From Anas platyrhynchos (lineage: Eukaryota; Chordata; Aves; Anseriformes; Anatidae), in NCBI RefSeq assembly GCF_047663525.1, contig NC_092590.1, forward strand, positions 50,002,501-50,066,500: 64,000 nucleotides of DNA. Direction: 5' to 3'. The notes under the pieces are model-generated. The model searched no databases. It was not told the origin of the DNA and saw nothing but the letters and a program-made list of their open reading frames with translations. Below, in pieces: positions 1-11,973 of this stretch (positions within the stretch are counted from its first letter, which is position 1; every line of letters begins with the position of its first letter). The translations under genes and the position numbers were made by a program.

Positions 1-2828
1 TGACATAGCTACTGAAGAAGAGCTCTGGAGAAGTCTTCCTCTTCAGTACCAGTTTATCTACTTTTTAACTACCCCACATTCCCTCACAGGGTGTGAAAAT
101 AATTTGATAATATAGAAAAGATTTTTCAAACCACCAACGACCTGTTGTAGTTTTGTACAGAGAAGAGTGCTGAGGTACAGCTTGGTGGCAAAACAAAAAC
201 AGCAGGACTTTGCTGTAGTGCAACCCAGATGCAACCCTTCTTCTAGAAAAGTTTGTATCAAGTGAAAATAAAAAGAAGTGAGAACAAAAGTTTGGTGGAA
301 ATGTATGTCTTGTTATGTGCTTTACTGTGTGTCTCAGTAGGAAGCTTATCTCAGCTGGACGGTAAGAGAAAAAACAGTGGGTGAGTTTTGTGTTCTGTTT
401 AGGATAAATGGATTGGCAAAGAACACAATAGCCAATACATTTTTTTATTCAAATTCCTGCAATGTTTCATTTCATTGACAAGAGCAGATTTTTGTGTCTG
501 TAAGAAAGATTCCTGAAAATGCTGATCTGCTGATTTGAAGAAGTGGGAAGACAGTGTTATAGTGTTATACAGCATTAGAAATGGGAAGACCGTGCTCAAA
601 ATTCTGGGATATTTATGACTTCAGTTTCCCCATCACTAAACCACAGGTGGCCGTGGGTCTTTACCTCCTGTAGAGTGGAGATTTGGTTCTTCACTGTAGC
701 AGGCTCTGAAGTTTTCTAAGAAAAAAATCTTTTTGGTCGTACACGTCAGTGTGGAGCTCCATCAGTGTACTAATGTGATATAGAGAAATGTGGCCTGCTG
801 TATGCCGTGGTTTGGAGGTGCTGTTGTTGAAGTGTGGCATTTTATCAAAAAGACAAAACTCTAGCGGACAGTCAAATAATCTGGGTATTTTCGCTGTATA
901 GGGAAGTAGAACAGCAGGCTGGCAAAGGCTTTTTGGTGTATATACTTATTCCTCCCAGTTAAAGTAGCTGGTCTAAAAAAGGTATTAGTGTTACCAATAG
1001 GTTAATAAGGATGTTATCACCAAGAAATCTTGTCTTGAAGACCAACAGACATTTGTTCACTCTGACATAGAGTGACGCACTGGACAGAAGAGCCCCTTCC
1101 ACACCCTGGGTGCTGGAATTCAAAATGTAAAAATGAATCCCCAAATTGCATTTCTTTTCTGACTTTGACTGAGTGTATAAATGAAGAATTACATGCATAT
1201 TCATCATTTTAATTTCATACAGAATGTAGGCTATTTTTATTCAGCATGCCCCAAGCCTGAAAGGTGACTTTCTATGACTTTACTATTTTCCTTGCAGTGA
1301 ATCAGTATTTCCCACATAATTTCCTACATCTGGCATCAGAATGGCACATTTCCTTGTGACGTATGATGACATGGGTAACAATTTAGAGTGCCAAAACTAA
1401 TGCTCTAATTAGTCAGGCCAGTGCAGACAGGAGCAGGAAGATTCCACACCCTTTAAGGAATCTTTACTGTTTCATTCTTTTCCAGATTTCCTTCTTGGTT
1501 TCTCATCCTTCTTTCTCTTCCTTTTAGTCTGAACTTGTCCAGCTTCATTGGATCAGTTATCTTCATTAATCTCCTGTTCAGCTTTTCGAAGAAACTATTT
1601 CCATCAGCTCTTTCTGTGAAACCTGTATTACCTGAGATGGGATATAACATGTAGCTGCGAAGTAGAGCACCTCAGAATGCAGCCCATTGAAGGAAGTAAA
1701 AATGCTGCAACTAACTTTGCTGAGGTATTGATCTGAAGATTTATGCAAAGGTTTCTCTTCTAGAATTATTGGTGCTTTCATTCTCGTTAACTGGATCCAT
1801 TTCAGAGTACTGACCTCATTCATTTGCACATCATTTACCAGCCTTGCAGTCAACATGCTAAGCCTTTTAAATGCAGAAATCTTCTGGTGAAGATTAGTCC
1901 TGTTTTTTTCATAGAACAATTTCTCCCATAATTCACAAGATTCTTAAAGTAGCTCATATTATTAAAGCCTCAAGTTATCTAAAGGTGGCACAGAGTGCAA
2001 AACGAAAGAGGATTCAACATCCTGAATATGGCTTTACAACACGGATTTCAGCTAGTCCGGTCTGAATGTGATCTCACCTATGGTACTATGCACTCACTGG
2101 CATACTCCCACAGCAGTGTTCAGTTTGTCCAGTCTTACATTAACTTGGCATTAGGGACAAGAACAAGAACACTGGGAGAAGTGCAGAAATCAGACTCCGC
2201 AGCTACCTTCCTGTTAAAAAAAACTATAGTGTTACGTGAGTGGTGCCATACTTCAGGCTCCTAAGTATCCCTGTTGGCAGCGTGGTGTAATGTATATTTT
2301 TCTGCTGGCACCATTCGGTGTTAATATTTAAGTAGTGAGTGTCCAGGGAGCTCTGGCTAATTGTTTTCATTCTCCGTGCCAATTTACTCAGGACCAATAT
2401 GATCTCATAGCTTGACCTTGCTTTTTGGTGGTTTCGTCTCAGTGACAACTTTATCACTGAGAAAGGGCAGATGGAAAAGATACCCTGAGACGGTGTCAGT
2501 CTGAATGCAGACAATTTGTTAGTGATGGGATGCAGTAGGTCAGGTTGAAGGTTGAACTTGATGGACTTGTTGGACTCTTCATAAAGACAGACAGGTTTCT
2601 TCTATCTGCTACTACTGGTGCAATGGAAGTGCTGGGGTGAAAGCCCTCTTCCCTTTCTAAGGAACAGAAGACAAAACAACAGGCCATCAAGATCTGAGGC
2701 CTCACTCAGTGGGGGCTACACATTTAGAAGTACAATCCAGGAACATACACGGGAAGTCCTTTTCCTCTTACTTGACACATGTTGGCGGAGATGACTCTAA
2801 GTTTCCATATACTTAGGTCTTTCCCACG

Positions 2829-2924
2829 ATAAGAATAAGAATAAGAATAAGAATAAGAATAAGAATAAAAATAAAAATAAAAATAAAAATAAAAATAAAA
2901 ATAAAAATAAAAATAAAATAAATA
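2829..2924. repeat. Compound hexanucleotide repeat
   Basis: A run of AAGAAT units changes midway into AAAAAT units. It is a pure simple repeat with no coding significance. Confidence 0.95.
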
Positions 2925-3984
2925 GTTGAAGGCAATAAGGGCATTACCAGTGTCCTAAGAATCTGCAGTACTAAGAATCTCAAATACTGAAGAATTAAAT
3001 AGAAGTTACTTTTATTAGGCAAAGTATCCCCTTCTTGCCTTCTGGACCCAGCCGTTGTTTGCTCATCTGACTTAGAAAAACATTCTTCGTGTTCTGCATC
3101 TGATAGTCACATAGGAAACAAGCCTCAGGAGACTTTTCTGTGCTGTTGAGGATAACATTTTATATCCTCTTGTTTCTCCTTCCTGACGTTTTTTCGGAAG
3201 AAGGCAGAAACACGATTCCAGAGGTGATTAGGCAATGCATTTCAAGGCTGGTAGATGTGTCTGTCAATTGAATAAACCATACTGAACTGCATGCTGGTTC
3301 CAGGAACAAGAAAACTCAATTCAAATCAGAGGAAAAATGTTTCTGAAATTGTATGTTTTCTGTAGTTTACTTGACATGATTAATTCAAGGAGAATTTACG
3401 CACCAGTCCTAACACGGTTCCAGTGCGCAGTAATGGTGCAATCTTTCAGGTTATTTTCATTCTTCCTCATCATGCTATGGTGTTTCTAAGTCATCCTTCC
3501 ACAGTGGAAACTATAGTTTCCTTTTTTTTTCATGCTGACATTGCCATTCATATGACCAATCTAGAATATGAAATCAGCAGCATTGACTCAGCATACTTTG
3601 TGAAACAAACTGCTTTGTTTTATTGCCTGTTTCATTTCCGTAGGTGTATAGGGGAGATTTTCTGAGCTCTTCACATGCAAGCTGACAAGTATCCTGTAAA
3701 TGTCATGGCATTTCAATAGCCGTAGGACAAAAGCAGAAGAGCAGCTGCATCACCATCTCATTACAGGTTCACCTAGAACAATATCTTGACACCCACTGTG
3801 ACCAATAAGGAATGCTTAGGAAAGAATAGGGAAAATATATAAAGATACTTTACACTTTTAATATTCCTCTGTATTTTTCTAGATGTCAAGAATTTGCAGC
3901 TGAGGAACTTCTTGAGCCAAACAGAGCATCTCTGTGTTGAGTAGGCCTTACAGGATTTTCAGTGATGAATTTGCTTAGTCACTG

Positions 3985-4330
3985 TCTGACCCCCTGTAAA
4001 CATTTAGTATCCACAGAATGGTGTAGCAAAAATCCCACAGTTTAACTGTTAGATGTAAGGAGAAAACATTCCTATAGTTTCTCCTGAATCCGCCACTGGC
4101 TGCCTTCATTATTTTTTTTTTGGCCATGTTTCTTTTAGATTGAAAGCAGTGACTTCCTTGTTCGCTTTATGCATGCCATGTGCAACATTACAAAATTTTG
4201 TCACATCTCTTTCCCAGGCTGAAGAGGTGTATTCTACTTGGTTGTTTCCCCTCCCATAACCCTTATCATCCTCTGAACCTTATCTACATTTACCGTACAG
4301 ACAGACTGATGCCCTTCCTGCTCTCTGCTT
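3985..4330 (-). mobile_element. Old CR1-like fragment
   Basis: The plus strand contains TCTTTCCCAGGCTGAAGAGG and TTATCATCCTCTGAACCTT, which resemble the reverse complement of a conserved CR1 segment. Divergence is high and the ends are estimated. Confidence 0.4.
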
Positions 4331-5793
4331 CCCACTGTTAGCTGGATTGCCTCCTAGTTCTTTGGAACCAGGGTATTTCAAAACTGTAGCTTGTGCCTGT
4401 TCTCATTTGCAGTGCAACACCTGCATGATGATCAAAGTGCCATCAACACTGCCAGCTCTCACTCATCCTCTCCCTGGTGACTGCTGCATGTGGAGTGATG
4501 CTTGGCAGCTTGTGTGCTGACTTTGGGGAAATGGTTTGTGTTACGTATTGCAGGTCATGCTAGTGCATTCCTATAGTGTTTTGGGTTTGTGGTTGCTATT
4601 TTGTTTTGTTTTAATTTAGGCATTGCTGGTATTTTTACATGTATATTTCCAACTTTTTCTCCTAAGTGCAGCCTCCTCACAGTACGGTGAAATCCTTGCA
4701 GAACCGGTTCAAGGCTTCTCAGCCATGTAAACAATACTGATTTTTGCTGTTCTAAGGAAGAGGAACCAGGACTGGAGCTGGGCCAGGAGGGTCTTGCTAG
4801 GGGAAGGAAACGGGATGTTGTGGGCAGACAAAGAGCTTGGGGTAACCCTGGCAGAAAGCTTGCTATGCCTTTCTGGTCTCTGTGGGTGGGAAGTCCTCCC
4901 CCTCCCATAGCTGTCAGTCCTGCATGCTCTGATTTCTCTTTCAGAAGCTTGCCTGACTTTCCAGGAAACAGACCCAGGGCTTTGCTACTGTCCCCAGCAC
5001 TCTTCTTCCAGCCAAGTACTACTTTGTCTGTGGTTTAAGTTGACCTTGACTACTCAGCTGTTTCCTTGAGGCACTTTTTATGTATCCTTTCAGCCACTGA
5101 ATTGTTGGCATCACTATGTGAAAACAGAAGATGTGGGCCTTCTGATGTTTTGCTTTCACCTTGGAGGGTAACCAAAGGCATTTTTGTGGGATTTTTCAGT
5201 GTATTTTCAGATCCGCTAGGTATGCAGAGGTTTGGGTTTGTGAATTGGCCTTCGTACCAGTTCACTTCAGGGCTGCAGGTTTTGTCTTCTGTGCAATCTG
5301 GAGGTGTTAAGGTTCAGGCATAACAGAGGCTTGATCTGCATGTCAGCTGCTCATCCTATTGGAATAACTAGTTTTAAAGAAATACCCCTCTAGGGTCTTA
5401 ATGCTTAAGGTGCTTTTGTACTTTTTCCAAAATATTTTATATGTGACCACATAATTTTGTCATTTGGACATCCCTCATTTTTATGTAACTGATCACCAAA
5501 AGGCTGCTGTTGCTATGAAGGTCACAAAATACTAAAGGGACAAAGTTTTGTGACTTTGCTGCAGTGTCTTACCTAACAGTACATAAAATACAGATTGTTT
5601 TCCTTGACATTGCCACAGAGCAAACACCTTTCCATCCCTCTGGCTGCATTATCAAGGGCAAAAAGCTCAAAATGACAGCCAGTACCAAGAATACCTATAT
5701 GAAAATGGACTTTTTCTCGTATTATTTTTCCTCAGAAATCCTCATAAATAGCGGGTATCTGAAGCACACCCTCTATTTCTGGAACGTAAGAAC

Positions 5794-5831
5794 TGAAATG
5801 AGGAGAGCTCCCTCCTGCTCTCCTCATTTCA
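5794..5831. repeat. Perfect 15-bp inverted repeat (hairpin)
   Basis: TGAAATGAGGAGAGC and its exact reverse complement are separated by 8 bp. The right end lies 26 bp before the CR1 fragment. Confidence 0.95.
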
Positions 5832-5856
5832 ATAAGAGGTTTGTCCCCCACTTTCA

Positions 5857-5966
5857 GCTCAGAGAAGAGGAGACTGAGGTGCGACCTCATGGCAGCCTGC
5901 AGCTTCCTCCCAAGGGGAGTGGAGGGGCCGACGCTGAGCTCTGCTCCCTGGGAACAGCAACGTGAT
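5857..5966 (+). mobile_element. CR1 LINE fragment
   Basis: AGAGAAGAGGAGACTGAGGT followed by GCGACCTCATGGCAGCCTGC closely follows the CR1 ORF2 consensus in the plus orientation (from memory). The fragment accounts for the C-terminal part of the open frame at 5564-5965, which is therefore not a host gene. Confidence 0.8.
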
Positions 5967-7842
5967 CCTTGTGGGTACCTCTTAGCTCAGGATATTCTAG
6001 GATTCTAATTCCCATATCCCAGTGAATGCTAAAAATATGCCTGTAGCTGTGTCACATTTAGGCTGGAGTGCAACATTCTTTTGTCACAGATGCTGAAAGA
6101 CCAAAAGATTTGCAACAGGATTGTTTTTCTGCTTCTTGACATATTTCATTTACCATCACAGAGACCAGAAGTTCTCTCCCTGAGAGTTAAGCCACATCTC
6201 AAAGGAATATTGCAGCTCTGTGCCTACATCCTGTCTTGCATCATAAAAACAAGCCTTGTTTTCATTCACATCAATGATCTTTGTAAGGCAGACTGTTTAC
6301 AAAGGTCTGTTATGTGTGGATGACCATCTACAACAAATAAAATGCCAGCCAAACAACCACAACAAACTGTGGTTTTAAAATCAGCATCATCATTTCATGC
6401 CAAGATGAAGATTTTATCTAGAAAATTATTACTTATGTGCAAGAAAGATTAGCTTAAATCAAAGAAGACACAGGGAAGAATTCTGAGAGTGCCTAGAAGA
6501 CTTCATTTTCTGCAAAGAGATGAAATGGGTTTACATTGTCGAGAGGAGCTATGGGGACTTTTTACAGGTACCTTAATGGAAAAGACCTATTAATGCAGCG
6601 GGATAGAAATGGAAAAACATCTAGAGATTTTGCATCAGTGCTGGGTGAAAGTACATTGGAAGTTAGAAGAACTTTTCAAGTATCTGCAAGAACCTTTCCA
6701 ATGGCAGATGTGAGGGCAGAGACCTTAATTAAATCTTTTTAAGATGATGTCCCAGAGAGGTGAAGCAACATCTGGTATCAGATGTGTTTTTGTTTCTTAC
6801 GGGCTTGGAAGGAGATTCACTTGCTTTTTCTGTGTCATAGTTATGCTGTATTAATCTTCTGAGTCTCTGCAGCCACTGGCTGTCTGCAGAGATAAAAACT
6901 GGAATCCAAGATAGCAGTTTTGGGTGCACAGAATCACACAAAACTGTGTTTATCAGACATTTTTCACTAACAACTCCTACTGCAATGTGAATATGCGCTT
7001 TATGTACCAACATGTGCTTTTGGCAAAGTAAACTGATCAGAAAGCTACCTCATGTCCAGTAAAGCTGAAAGAAATATTCTTTTGATCCAAATAATGATAA
7101 AAGTATCAACAATTTTGCTTCTAACTAATTGACTAGATCAGCATATTTTTCTGTATACTTGGAAAGAAATTTTTCTTGCTGAGCTATCAATTACATTTAC
7201 AAGTAAGTCTTAGTGGCAAACCTGTTCTTTTGTTTTGTTTTGTTCTTTCATTTATTGAGTAGTCAGATAGACCTTAAATAGTCCCTCATGCTAAACAGCT
7301 GAGAAGTGAGCTCTCAGCTGTGTTTGGAGACCAACAATGTTAGTATTCAGTGACAATATCATGATTACATGCATAAGAACCAAAAATACATCTGTGTTTA
7401 GATGGGGAAAGGGGACTTCTCACTTTGAAAACAAAATAGTATTCAAATATGTTATTTAAATGCATTTCACCAAGTCTTTCCGTACTGAAAATAAATGTAA
7501 AATCTATTTTTTCCCTGTAAGAACAGGCACAGCAATTCAGAAAATGATATACAGTCTTGTATTTATTATAAATTTTGTTTTACATTTCAGCCCCTGGTGC
7601 ATTATGAATAAAGCCTCACAATGGCTTGCAGGTGGCAAAACTCTGTGCATATCTGAAACATTAAGATATTTCATACACATTTTCTTTACAGTTGAATGGA
7701 TGGCTTCTGAAATCGTAAAAATCTTTTACAGAGAAGAAACCTTTTGAAATTGATAGTATTATTGCAGTGATGCTTGGTGACAAAGACCAAAATAACTATG
7801 ATTATGGTTTTAAGGTTAGAGATGTATTTAATTACCATGAGA

Positions 7843-7844
<2 letters not shown>

Positions 7845-7875
<31 letters not shown>
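7845..7875. repeat. Poly(A) tract
   Basis: A run of 31 A residues. It may mark the tail of an old retroposed copy, but no body is recognised beside it. Confidence 0.95.
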
Positions 7876-7877
<2 letters not shown>

Positions 7878-8600
7878 TTTTAAACACTAAAATCTTACAG
7901 CATTTGTTTCACTTCAATTGATCATATTGCCTCTAAGCAAGCTGCTTACTGATATCAAGAAATTCCTTTTTTCCTCTGTCTCTTTCTTTCTTTTTAATAC
8001 ATTCACTTAGAATCTCCTTTGGTTAATTCCTTATTAGTTTGAAAACTGCAGCTTTCTTAAACTAGACAAAACCCAACTTTGTAGTTCTTCTGAACAAAGC
8101 TTACGGATGACTTAAGCTTACAGATAACTTGGTATTACCACCAGTTTGGTGACGGCTACCTCCTTGGTGTAGCTAAACCTGTGCAGGTGTTTCCAGCTGA
8201 GTGATGCGATGCTAGGCTAGGGCTTGGCTAGGATATTGCTTTAAATGCTCTGCGGTTAAGCACAGTGTAAAATTTTGTGATAAAATATGAGAAGTTGCTT
8301 GTGTTGTGGCAGCCTACTGAGCCCAGCAGTTTCCTTTTGAAAATCAACAGTTTGTACATGGATAGAAGTGAAGACAGAAAAAAATGAGAGTAAGATGATG
8401 AATACCTAGCCCTGGAGACACTGAGAGGCTACTGGCATTTCCATGCAGCTTTTGCTTGTTTGCAGAGATGCCTCTCTTTTCTTTACTGATGCTGTTTCTT
8501 GGCTGAGCTGCAATGCAGACATTGTAATGAATTATCAGAAGGCACAACACAGTGAGATTAATTTACAGACATCAAAAACAGTAAAAAACACTCCTAGTGG

Positions 8601-8616
8601 AAAAAAAAAAAAAAAA
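8601..8616. repeat. Poly(A) tract
   Basis: A run of 16 A residues. Confidence 0.93.
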
Positions 8617-9165
8617 GAGTTATTTTCTTTTTTGTTTCTTTTTAGTTGATTGTAGGTTTAAGTTGCACTAGTGGGAAGTCACTTGCAACTATTCTACACT
8701 AAGGTTCTCTGGATAGCTGTTGCATGCAATTTATCTCTGAGGAGATGCATCCATCCACAGCCATGAGGGAAGCTTGTCCTAGTGGTCAGCCTGACCAGCA
8801 AGGCAGTGCTGAGCAGTGCTCTCATATTACTTCCGAGGCTCTCCCTCCAGAAAGCCCAAACATTGCCTGTGGCATTGTGGAGCTGAACACAAGCTCGAGG
8901 AATCCAAGACCAACATACTCATTGGAAATACGGGATGGATAACATTTAGTGTGGTTGTTTGCTTTAAATTACAGAGATATATCCAGTAAGCCTTGTTCCT
9001 GCCTTGTCCAAAGATTGACTAATTCTAGTCCGTCCTTATTCCCAGCCTTGCATTTCTCAAATGGCTCTCGGAGACGGAGTGCCAAACATTGCCCTCACAT
9101 TGGTGTTTCTACCGGAGAAAACGCCCTTTGGTGGAATAATTCCAGTTAGTAGGTAATCCTGACAG

Positions 9166-11427
9166 CTACCTGTGCAGAATCCTGTTAATTATCATCTTCA
9201 CCCATTTTGCCTGGGGATCTAAACAGATTTGCTGGCTGTTCTTCAGTGTTGCTCTGCAATGGAATGAACATTTCACTTTAATTAATGTTAGCACCAGAGG
9301 AGGCAAGCGGAGGACACAGAGATGGCTGAAGGTTTCAAGCTTAAGGGCTGCCAACTCTTCAGCATTTACAAGCTGTGCCTTCCATCGCCTGCTGGATGCA
9401 TTTACTTACATGATTTCCACAGCCTTGCAGTGGGGGCCCTTGGGAATGATTTCCACATTGGCCAGGTGCTTCGGCAGCATTAATCGCCTGACGTTCCGGA
9501 TGCAGTGACATCGCAGCTCCGCTGCCAGCATCATCTCTGTGAGGAAAGGAAAGGGAAGCTCATAATGTCTGCAGACTTTGCACAGGTAACAATGAATAAG
9601 CTCCTGTTGCTGCCACAATTCTCTTGGCATCTCACAATATTAAGGACAGTGAAAGGCTACTGAAAGTTTGGGGGCCCTGTCTTAGGAGTGGAAGAAGAAG
9701 CTAGCCAAAGAGGTCGAAGGCTGCTCTCCATGAATACAGCCTGGAGGTGAAACCTGTTTGGGCTAAATTTCTGTGTTGGCACCTGGTGTGAGAGAGCCAC
9801 AAATACATTTAGCTTAGAAGCTTGACCTCAGAATCAGGCTGCAGAGGAAGCCATGCAGTGTAAGTACTAGGAGCAAGAAATCTATCTGGCTTTGGGATGA
9901 AGTTTAATTGAATTGTGCCACATTCCCTACAGCTCCCAAGTCCATGGATCTGCTGTTGCCTGACAGTCCTTCCAGTCCCACATTTCCCTAGCAAATCAAG
10001 AACAATGTTAGCCCAGCTTTAAAGATTGGGCACAGAAAGGTGATGGAGTTTCCCAAGATCACAAGCCATAAAGCCCAGAGCTCTCCCAGCTCCACTCTCT
10101 GCAGACACTGGGATATGTTCCTGTTTTCAGGTCAGACAGCACAGGGTTAAAGTGTACAACCACAGCTCTCACATTTCTTCATTTTTCCTGCTAAGGCAAG
10201 CTAGAGCTGCAGCCTGCAATTCCTGACACTTGAACTGTGGAATCTAGTTGAAAGGGAAGTTCAGCACTTTTCAGGGCAGCATCAACAAGCAGCAAAGATA
10301 AGCTTCAGATAAACAGATGGTGGGGGAAGGACAGACTCTTACTGAGATGAGCAGGGCCACAGAAGCTCAAATCCCATTCAGTTCACCAGTTGTCTGTGGA
10401 TAGTATTTACATCCTTAATACCATCCAGCTCTGCCCTTTACCTCACCCTGTGCTACTTCTTGTACCTTGATAAGATCATCCACCTATTTCCCTTCTTCAC
10501 TTATCTTCTGGCCAGCTGAATCCTCCAGTGGTTCTTTTGGCTGACCAATACCTTCCTCCCTGCCTGACAGAAAGCAGAAACAAAGGCACTTGAAAGTCAA
10601 ACACCAGGCAGCACAGAGCATTACTGCATAGCAGCAGCACCTTTTCTTCTTCAGGCTCAACAGAAAAAAGTTTCCAAAGGTGGTGCCAGAGCCTCACCAT
10701 GGATGTTTATGATGATACTGGTGTCCTGTTAACCAGTTGTCCAGCCTGGAGATTGGTCACAGCTTATCCAGCTCTGTTCTGGCCCAGGAGGGACTGCACA
10801 TGTGTGCCATCCCAACGTGAAGCCAGGATTCATGGACCTCCGTGGTGCTGAGGCTTGGGAGCATTCCAGACCCCTAAACTTGGCAAACTTTCTGCCCACA
10901 AAATACTCTCTGGACTATCCCAGCAGACTTTGCTTTTGTTTACCCTCATGTTTCTCTGGGAAGAGCTTTTACAGATTGGTGGTGATTAGAAATAAATTAA
11001 CTCAAATTAAGTTGAATATTCTGGGCTTTAAACTCAGGGGTTGTTATTATAAAAACAACGTGAAAAGTCATAGTGATGAAACATGCTGCAGTTACCACAG
11101 GCTATAATTCCTCAAGCCTTGGTTCTAATCTCATTTTTCTCAGAATATTTAAGGGACAAGTTTTCAATGTTAGTGAATCTGCAATAGCATAAAAATAATA
11201 GGAGACAAGAAATAGGCTCACTCTGACAGTTTGTGGATATCTTTATCTTGACCTGCTACCTTGAAGACAGTGTGAGTTTGGAAGTCCTACATACCTTGAA
11301 AATACTCTTTAGTTCAACCATATTGCAGAAGAATTGAAATATAAAGGAAGATAAATTCAAATTTCTTACCAGGAAAGTTGCCCATAAAAGCAAGAATCAG
11401 GAGGGAGATTGCAATCTTGGTATCCAT
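9166..11427 (-). CDS. ELR+ CXC chemokine, gene A (multi-exon)
   Basis: This is a secreted CXC chemokine, expected to attract heterophils/granulocytes through CXCR1/2-type receptors (family knowledge). Coding exons are 11370-11427, 9410-9536 (127 nt) and 9170-9253 (84 nt), joined in phases 1 and 2 with GT/AG borders. Exon 1 encodes a hydrophobic signal peptide starting MDTKIAISLLILAF. Exon 2 carries E-L-R-C-H-C at residues 26-31 and G-P-H-C at 53-56. Exon 3 carries the fourth cysteine (C72) in Q-I-C-L-D-P and the amphipathic C-terminal helix. The cysteines at 29, 31, 56 and 72 fit the family. A GT donor follows exon 3, but the reading frame also stops in the next codons (TAG at 9166-9168), giving 90 residues. 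I could not find a fourth exon. The frame is open upstream to an ATG at 11622, but the start at 11427 gives the better signal peptide and has purine -3 and G +4. Orthology is uncertain; chicken CXCLi3 or a CXCL5/PPBP-like gene are possibilities. Confidence 0.88.
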
Positions 11428-11964
11428 GACTGCTCGCTGTGCCTTCTTATGGTGAACTGAAAACAAACTCTTCTGTCTCCAGACCCACATGGGACTGCTG
11501 ACACTGCTGCAGGATTTGCTTTGCAGGCACAAGTACATACAGATGGAATTGCTCTTGCTCCTGCCTTTTGCCACAACCAGAAGTAGTGGGAAAATCTGAG
11601 ATGAAACAGCTTCTGCTAACATACCTGTAAGCGAGCAGCAACCTGAAGCCCCTGGGCTTGCTCTGATTCCTTTAATTCCAAGAAAACAGTAAAATACTAA
11701 AATGCTTTCTTTATGGAGTTGAACATTGTGTGCCTTGCCCTCTTACTTCAGCAGTGTCATTCAGAAGCGAGCACAGTGGAATCAGTGGATGATGTTCAGA
11801 CAAAGCTGATGTGAAAAGAGATTGAGACTCTGTCTGAGGTGAGACAGACGAATTGCAAGAGAGTAACGGAGAAATGCATGAGATGCATGAGTATCTAAAG
11901 GCTGAGCTTTTCAAACATGCTGGCTGAAACAATGAGGAAGATATGAAGCTTCATTTGCTGCCAA

Positions 11965-11973
11965 CTTTTATAG
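11965..11973 (-). promoter_or_regulatory. Possible TATA box for gene A
   Basis: CTATAAAAG reads on the minus strand about 540 bp upstream of the gene A start codon. That distance would require a long leader or an untranslated first exon, so the assignment is weak. No better TATA-like motif stands out closer to the ATG. Confidence 0.25.

Larger units (their letters stand above)
1..9165. other. Non-coding stretch left of gene A
   Basis: No gene is recognised apart from the repeats listed separately. The longest open frames (for example 133 codons at 5564-5965) have no domain, and that one runs into CR1 sequence. The right part may contain the 3' UTR or a missing last exon of gene A; AATAAA-like hexamers on the minus strand near 7249 and 7561 are possible ends but far away. 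Confidence 0.6.

Noticed and set aside
2540-2595. Possible CR1 3' tail (GGTTGAACTTGATGGACTTG)
   Set aside because: Similarity is limited to about 20 bp and lacks the terminal octamers.
2813-3022. Frame encoding alternating F-I and L-I residues
   Set aside because: It is the translation of the compound hexanucleotide repeat.
5564-5965. 133-codon plus-strand frame
   Set aside because: Its C-terminal third is CR1 sequence and it includes the hairpin at 5794-5831.
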